From Notamacropus eugenii (taxonomy: Eukaryota > Chordata > Mammalia > Diprotodontia > Macropodidae), in contig NC_092875.1 in NCBI RefSeq assembly GCF_028372415.1, positions 147,964,856-148,028,855 of the forward strand: a stretch of 64,000 bases of DNA, written 5' to 3'. Position 1 is the first letter of the stretch, and every line of letters begins with the position of its first letter. The notes under the pieces were generated by a model. That model was not told the DNA's origin. It was given only the letters and a program-made list of their open reading frames with translations, and made no database searches. Made by a program: the position numbers and the translations under genes. This document shows, one piece after another, positions 58,985 through 64,000 of this stretch.

Positions 58985-59376
58985 TTATGGGACCAGTGCT
59001 GGAAGAGATCTTAAATATCAACTAGTCCAACTCTACCCCCAAACTCCCCCACACCCTTTTTTAAGGTGTAGTCTCTGGTGTCTCCTCTGTGAACTCCATG
59101 GACTTGGACTCAAATGATAGGAACTTTCAATGGCAACGGGTTAGTTTGTCCCCCATTCAGTCTCTATACTGGGAATTTCTTCAGTTAACACAGGCCTGGA
59201 TTTTTAGTTGCCCAATATCCTAACAGGCCTAGGCAAAGAACCCTGTAAAAGTAAAGATTTAATCAGGACAGAAATTAATATCAAAGTAACAAAAAATGTA
59301 TCAGCCATATTGTCAAATGAGTACAGTATCTTTCCCATTCTTTTCCTTTCTCCCACAAGCAAATTTCAACTAAATT
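58985..59376. other. Unassigned stretch
   Basis: A faint MIR3-like start (gctggaagagatcttaaata near 58999) is the only hint. Confidence 0.3.
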
Positions 59377-59388
59377 CAACATGCATTT

Positions 59389-59530
59389 TTTTTAAATCAT
59401 TTATTTATTTTTAACATTCATTAAATTTTTTTTTTGAGTTCCAAATTCTCTCCCTCCCTCCTGCCCTTTCCCCACCCTTTGGAAAGGCAAGAAAATTTGA
59501 TATTGATCATACAGTTGAAGTCATGCAATA
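59389..59530 (-). mobile_element. L1 3' tail inserted in L2
   Basis: Antisense L1 tail (taaattttttttttgagttc, caaattctctccctccctcc). Flanked by the perfect 11-bp duplication aacatgcattt (59378-59388, 59531-59541). Confidence 0.9.
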
Positions 59531-59666
59531 AACATGCATTTATTAAGCACTGTGCTAGAAGTTGGGTACCCAGAAATGAAAATAAAACAGTCGTATCTCT
59601 CAAAGAGCAATCATTTTAACTAGAGAAACTATTTGCATACAGGTAAGTAAATGGAAGATAAATTTT

Positions 59667-59907
59667 TGTTGTTGTTCAGTTGTGTTCAACTCTCTGTGAC
59701 TTGTCTGTAGTGTCTTCTTAGCAAAGATACTGGAGTGGTGTGCCATTTCCTTCTCCAGTGTGCCCCTGTTTTACAAATGAGGAACTGAGGCAAATATTGG
59801 TTGAGTGACTTGCTCAGGGTCACCCAACTAGTAAGTGTTTGAAACCAGATTTGAACTCAGGTCTTCCTGACTTCAGGCACAGTGCTCTATCCACCGAGCT
59901 ACTCAAA
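59667..59907 (-). mobile_element. MAR1 CORE-SINE
   Basis: Antisense: ttgttcagttgtgttcaact, gcaaagatactggagtggtg, gggtcacccaactagtaagt, gatttgaactcaggtcttcc, tccaccgagctactc. Confidence 0.87.
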
Positions 59908-60565
59908 TAAATTCTAAGCAAATACAAAATATTTTGGTGAGTCAGTAACAACTAGAGGACCCAGAAAAGTCTCACCTGGGAGCGAAGCCTCATGAAAGTA
60001 GCTAGTGATTCCAAGAGGCAAAGGGGAAGAAGAAGAGGGAAAGGCCTGGGTAAAGAAGGACACTGGAACATGAGATGGAACGTCATATAGACGAGGTATT
60101 GTAATAGCCTGGAGGAAGGTGAGGGTAAATAAGGCAAAATCATATAAAATCATGCTAGAAAGAATTGGAGCTAGATTGTGAAGGGCTTTAAATGCCCCAA
60201 AAAGGCATTTGAATTTTATCCTTGAGGCACTAGGGGGACATTGACATTTCTTGAGCAGGAGAATGCCATGATCAGACACATGCTTTAGGAATACTGACTC
60301 AGCAGGTGTTGGAATGGCAGATGAGAGAGTGGAGACAAATTAAGAGGCTATTATAATAGTCCAGATGAGGTGATACAGGCTTGAATTAAGCAGTGGTTGT
60401 ATGAGTGGAAGAGAAAAGAACAACCATGAGATGTTATAAAGGTGGATTCACCAAGATTTGACAACTGATTGGGAGGTGAGGCAGGAACAGGGGAAAGAAA
60501 GAAAAGGATCAAGGATGAGTCTATGATTACAAACCTGGAGGACTGTAAGGGTGGTGCTGATGTAC

Positions 60566-60803
60566 GGTAATTTCAGTCATGCCTGACTCTTCATGATCCC
60601 CTTTCTGAGGTTTACTTGGCAAAGATACTGGAGTGATTTGCCATTTCCTTCTCCAGCTCATTTTACGGGTGAGGAAGTGAGGTAAACAGGGTTAAATGAC
60701 TTGCCTAAGATCACACAGGTGGTAAGTGTTTGAGGATGGATTTAAACTCAGATCTTCCTGACTTCAGTCCCAGTGTTCTATCTTCTGTGCCACCTAGCTG
60801 CCC
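60566..60803 (-). mobile_element. MAR1 CORE-SINE
   Basis: Antisense: aatttcagtcatgcctgact, ggcaaagatactggagtgat, cagctcattttacgggtgag, gatcacacaggtggtaagtg, ttctgtgccacctagctgcc. Confidence 0.88.
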
Positions 60804-60894
60804 AAAAAGCTGCCCATTTCTATGGAGGTAGTATCCTCCACAGAAATAGGGGAGTTAGGGAAAAGGATGAGATTAGGAGAAACATTAATGAGAT

Positions 60895-61460
60895 TGGTCC
60901 TGGAGCTCCCTTAAACTCACTACTCTGGTAATAAAAACACAGATTTGGTCTTCATCTAGCTGGAGGATACTCCTGGAAGGTCCAAGAGCCAAGGACTTCA
61001 CTAAACGGTTGAGCCTGTGTCCTGGATGGCTTTTTTCCTCTACTCTATGCACAGCTGGTCTCTCACCATGTGGCTTTTCCTTTTAGCCTCTCCCTGGAGA
61101 TTCTCATGCTTATTTTGCCATAGACACAGCTCAATATTCACCCAACCTGTCATTTCCATAATACCTTGGCCTTTTTTTCCCTCTTCTATTTCTCATATCT
61201 ATTACTCTTCCCTCCTGTGGTGGGAAAAACTTTTCTTAACTGTGTACTTATAGGGTGGGCAATGCAAACCTCCACTAACCTTTTGCAAAAACTTCTCTTT
61301 CTCATCATTTAACCAGATGGAGGACCAGAGCAAGCTTCTTCAGAACCTGGGGAAAAATCACTTTCCCCCATTCACAGGCAGCAAGCCTCTCTTCTTTTTA
61401 AGGAGGGAAGAGAGAGTTCTACACAGGCTTCTTTCTTTCCTCCACTCTGAAGAGCTGACA
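60895..61460. other. Unassigned stretch
   Basis: No repeat recognised. Frames at 61017-61253 and 61317-61643 are open but composed of hydrophobic or mixed residues without domain signs. The second runs through a MIR3. Confidence 0.35.
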
Positions 61461-61577
61461 GCTACATATATAAGAAAACTGAGGCCTAAGCAAATGAAGC
61501 AACTTACCGAAGGTCATACCACTCACTGGCTGGTAGTAGAACAGAGCCAAGAACCAACATCTTGGGAATACCAACTC
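61460..61577 (-). mobile_element. MIR3 fragment
   Basis: ataagaaaactgaggcctaa, caacttaccgaaggtcatac. Confidence 0.6.
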
Positions 61578-61689
61578 AAATGGTCTTCTTGCAAGTACAT
61601 CATAGAGATTCTTCACAATTTTCCTGTCTCTGTCAATTATTGAAATCTCTCATGCTAGAAAACATATCATTATCACGCCAGCATTTAGA

Positions 61690-61803
61690 GGCATGATAGG
61701 GACAAACAGAGGTTAGGTCACTTGTCTAGGTGATCCTTGGTTAGATGTGAACCTCAGCTTTTTTGACTCCAGGCCTCCGAACCCTGTCTACCCCAATGCC
61801 TTA
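61690..61803 (-). mobile_element. MIR fragment
   Basis: aacagaggttaggtcacttg, ttttttgactccaggcctcc. Confidence 0.5.
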
Positions 61804-62093
61804 GACTAAGGATATCTTCATATGTTCTCTGATAGGCAAGATGAGGGAAGTCTCTTCCAGGAGATAGGGTAGTCTTAGGTTAGTGGAGACATTTGGCATG
61901 CACTGACTGTCTTTAGAGAGGTTTACTCGTAGGGTGTTGGCAGAGGCAGAGATATGACCACACCTTTAATTGTAGACCACTATATAGCAGGGGAACTTAG
62001 CCAAGCCTGACACAAATTTGACTTTTCCCTCTCCTTCACCCTTTCCATCCAAGCTGTTATTAAATGCTATTATTAAATTCTTTCTATGTCTGT
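61803..62093. other. Unassigned stretch
   Basis: Nothing recognised. Confidence 0.3.
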
Positions 62094-62094
62094 C

Positions 62095-62187
62095 AGAGTC
62101 AGCCCTTTCTTACCACTTCCCCTGACACCACCCTGTACCAGGTCCTCTTCATCTCCTGTCTGGACTGTTGTAACAGAGAGTCTATGG
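62095..62187 (+). mobile_element. L2 fragment
   Basis: cacttcccctgacaccaccc, tgtaccaggtcctcttcatc, tgtctggactgttgtaacag (L2 LDYCN region). Confidence 0.6.
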
Positions 62188-62294
62188 GATGTGGTTACAT
62201 CTGGTCTCTGTGCCTTCTTTTAATCCATCCTGCATATTGTTAAAGGCTGAATTTTCCCCAAATATGCCCTGACTTTGATTATAGGAAACAAACC

Positions 62295-62452
62295 TTAAAG
62301 CAGAAGACCTGGGTTTGAATCCGAGTTCTGATCATTACTTAGTCTGTGTGGTCCTGGAAAAGTCACTTTACTCCTGTGGATTTTGGTTTCCTCATCTATA
62401 AATGGTAGGAATAATACTTCTACCTATCTCCTAGGGACAACACCAAGAAGAA
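62295..62452 (+). mobile_element. MIR SINE
   Basis: Sense: gaagacctgggtttgaatcc, ttggtttcctcatctataaa, taatacttctacctatctcc. Confidence 0.75.
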
Positions 62453-62454
62453 TC

Positions 62455-62687
62455 TATACAGTACTTTAAGGTTTGGAAAGTGGCTCATGTGTTAGCTCAC
62501 TTGATCCTCACAGCAATCCAGCAAGGTAAAATATTATCCCCATTTTTTAGATGAGAAAACTGTGTCTGAGAAATTAAATAACTTACCTAGAGTCACACAG
62601 CTTCAGTAAGTCTGAAGTCAAACTTGAACACAGGACTTCCTGACCCTAAGTCTGGCACTCTATATACTATGCCACCTTCCTATCTAG
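62455..62687 (-). mobile_element. MIR SINE, opposite orientation
   Basis: Antisense: acagtactttaaggtttgga, cacttgatcctcacagcaat, ttttttagatgagaaaactg, gagtcacacagcttcagtaa, aacttgaacacaggacttcc. Tail-to-tail with the MIR immediately upstream. Confidence 0.83.
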
Positions 62688-62744
62688 TGAATTGTGAGGA
62701 AAGTGCTTTGTTAACCTTAAAACCTTACGCAAGTTGCTGTTCTT

Positions 62745-63290
62745 ATGCCACATTCCCTACACTGACCCTTCATTGCCTTCCTTTTCATGTACGAATGCCC
62801 TTGTCTGGCTTTCAAGATCCTCTATGTATTTGGGTTCCCCCTTTCCTATATAGTCCTATCCATTACTGCTCTCACAAACCTTTGGTTCCAGACTCAATGG
62901 CCCACCATGTGCCTTTGGAATGGTTTCTTTTTTATCTTCTATGTGTCCAAATCACAGTCATCCCTCAAGGTTAACGACCATGCCAATGAAGGATCCTTTG
63001 ATAAATTTATCTCTTGTGAGCTCTTACTGCATCTAATCAGCTACTGTTGCCTAAATACTTCATAAATATATATATATATACACACACACATATACATATA
63101 TGTATATGTCTATATATACACATCTATATGCACATACATATATCCATATATGTATATATACACACACACGTATACATATGTGTGTGTATCTTGTTTCTCC
63201 AGTTAGATTGTAAATTCCCAGGGGCAAGGACCATAACCTGTACCTGTTCACAAAGGAGACATTCAACAGATTTTTACTGGATATTTGGAA
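62745..63290 (+). mobile_element. L2 3' region with an internal microsatellite
   Basis: 62760-63060 looks like the L2 C-terminus (ctggctttcaagatcctcta, gtcatccctcaaggttaacg), then a TA/CA run (63066-63190), then the L2 terminus (agttagattgtaaattccca, ggggcaaggaccataacctg) to about 63290. The first part is the less certain one. Confidence 0.5.
63066..63192. repeat. Compound TA/CA microsatellite
   Basis: Alternating ta, ca and tg units over about 125 bp. Tyr/Ile/His-rich frames here are artefacts. Confidence 0.93.
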
Positions 63291-63424
63291 CAAGAGACTA
63301 GGAAGGCACTTTCTCTCTGGGCCTTAATTTTTTCATCTAGACTCATTACTTCTAGACACACCTGCTAGATACAGAATCATGGAATTGAACTGGATTATTT
63401 CAAAGACCTCTTTAGACTTAGTAG

Positions 63425-63602
63425 GGAGAGTCATTGTGGGCCTCAGAGTCAGGATTAAGTCAGTTCAAGCTCTGGGGCTTACTAGCTGTGTGGCCTTGGC
63501 CACATAACAACCTCTCTAAATTTCATTTTTTTCATGTACACAATGAGGATATTAATACTTGTCCTACCTCTCAGGGTTACGGTAGAGACATAAGTCATTT
63601 TT
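63425..63602 (+). mobile_element. MIR SINE
   Basis: Sense: ggcctcagagtcaggattaa, cttactagctgtgtggcctt, tttcatgtacacaatgagga, tctcagggttacggtagaga. Confidence 0.75.
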
Positions 63603-63639
63603 CTTATTCTGTGATTCTAATATAAATCAGAAATGGAAG

Positions 63640-63775
63640 TTTTCAAGTTCGATGGTATAGATGGAGAGTTTAAAAAGATGTTAAAGGTTTTTCAGCCCAA
63701 CTTTACACAGGTGAGGAGAATTAGGCCAAATGAGCTGAACTGTTTTGCTCAAGGTCACATAGGTAGTAGGATCAT
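63640..63775 (-). mobile_element. MIR3 fragment, 5' neighbour of a second MIR3
   Basis: aacttagg-type head lost; gcccaactttacacaggtga, caaggtcacataggtagtag. Confidence 0.6.
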
Positions 63776-63958
63776 AAATTTAGACTTGCAAGGGACCTTT
63801 GATATCACTGAGTCAAATTCCCTAGTTTTACAGATGAAGAAATTGAGGCACAGACAGATTGTTGACTTGTCCGTGGTTACACAGCTAGTAAGTGACTACG
63901 GTAGGATCAGGAGCTTAAGTCTTCCTGACTCCAAGTCCAGGACTGTACCCACAACAGG
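63770..63958 (-). mobile_element. MIR3-type SINE
   Basis: taaatttagacttgcaaggg, agttttacagatgaagaaat, tgaggcacagacagattgtt, ggttacacagctagtaagtg, cttaagtcttcctgactcca. Confidence 0.8.
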
Positions 63959-64000
63959 GATCTGAACCTAAGTCCTCTGTTCCTATTATGAACACTTTTC

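Larger units (their letters stand above)
57815..58985 (+). mobile_element. L2 ORF2 remains in four pieces
   Basis: Sense L2: 57815-58000 (cattgccaagcttctagaat, tgattccacttctttggcct), 58385-58615 (ccaaggtcacttcttgccct, ctcttgactggttctcctct, ttctctaaggccctgtgttt) and 58825-58985 (cttcagctatcatctttatt, ctccaagtctacttaaccct). The pieces are separated by unassigned DNA plus a MIR3, a (CT)n run and a SINE. The order of pieces follows the L2 RT domain. Confidence 0.6.
59378..60895 (-). mobile_element. L2 (antisense) in three pieces, split by L1 and two MAR1s
   Basis: Antisense L2: 59531-59665 (ttattaagcactgtgctaga, aaaacagtcgtatctctcaa), 59908-60562 (tattgtaatagcctggagga, gattgtgaagggctttaaat, attttatccttgaggcacta, aggctattataatagtccag, gatcaaggatgagtctatga) and 60830-60895 (cagaaataggggagttaggg). 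The order is continuous across the inserts. Confidence 0.82.

Overview
This window looks like repeat-rich nuclear DNA from a marsupial. The evidence is the repeat mix: MAR1-type CORE-SINEs whose tails resemble BovB/RTE 3' ends, A-tailed tRNA-head SINEs of the WSINE1/SINE1_MD type, another tRNA-head SINE with an RTE-like tail, many well-preserved L2, L3/CR1 and MIR/MIR3 copies, and L1 elements with a marsupial-type ORF2 C-terminus. The species cannot be fixed from sequence alone. I find no convincing host exon, functional RNA gene or CRISPR array. The window reads as a gene desert or the inside of a large intron. All family names are from recognition, without a library search.

Layout. 1-10 kb: purine tract, MIR/MAR1 SINEs, a short solo LTR (2720-3024), and an L1 3' end (5283-7270) split by an oppositely oriented L1 at 6241-6970 with a 13-bp target duplication. 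Around it lies a local duplication (4035-4270 and 7385-7620). 10-25 kb: microsatellites, RTE C-terminal remains (11780-12658), L3/CR1 pieces including an endonuclease-region fragment (20060-21030), a 5'-truncated L1 (17097-17630) and a complete tRNA-head SINE (23231-23550). 25-28.4 kb: a decayed reverse-transcriptase LINE on the minus strand (25318-27275) and an A-tailed 7SL RNA retropseudogene (28098-28400).

28.9-36.4 kb is the most notable part. Two half-L1 (HAL1-like) elements lie in the same orientation. Each carries ORF1 and a 3' UTR but no ORF2, and each has target-site duplications. The younger one (33444-36353) has an open 362-codon ORF1, a CpG-rich 5' UTR with a YY1-like site at its start and a two-copy ~150-bp monomer-like repeat, and a perfect 11-bp target duplication. 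The older one (28997-32287) shares the same ORF1/3' UTR junction, so loss of ORF2 is a lineage trait.

36.5-64 kb: RTE, L2, L1 and hAT-like fragments, solo LTRs of at least two families (40140-40517, 42429-42864, 44578-45212, 53457-54069) plus two probable minus-strand LTRs (43150-43860, 48525-49124), a long antisense L2 (46262-48060), a sense L2 (49440-50795), and many SINEs. Nested insertions with readable target duplications give a relative order: L2, L3 and MIR oldest, then RTE, older L1 and MAR1, then younger L1 tails and HAL1.
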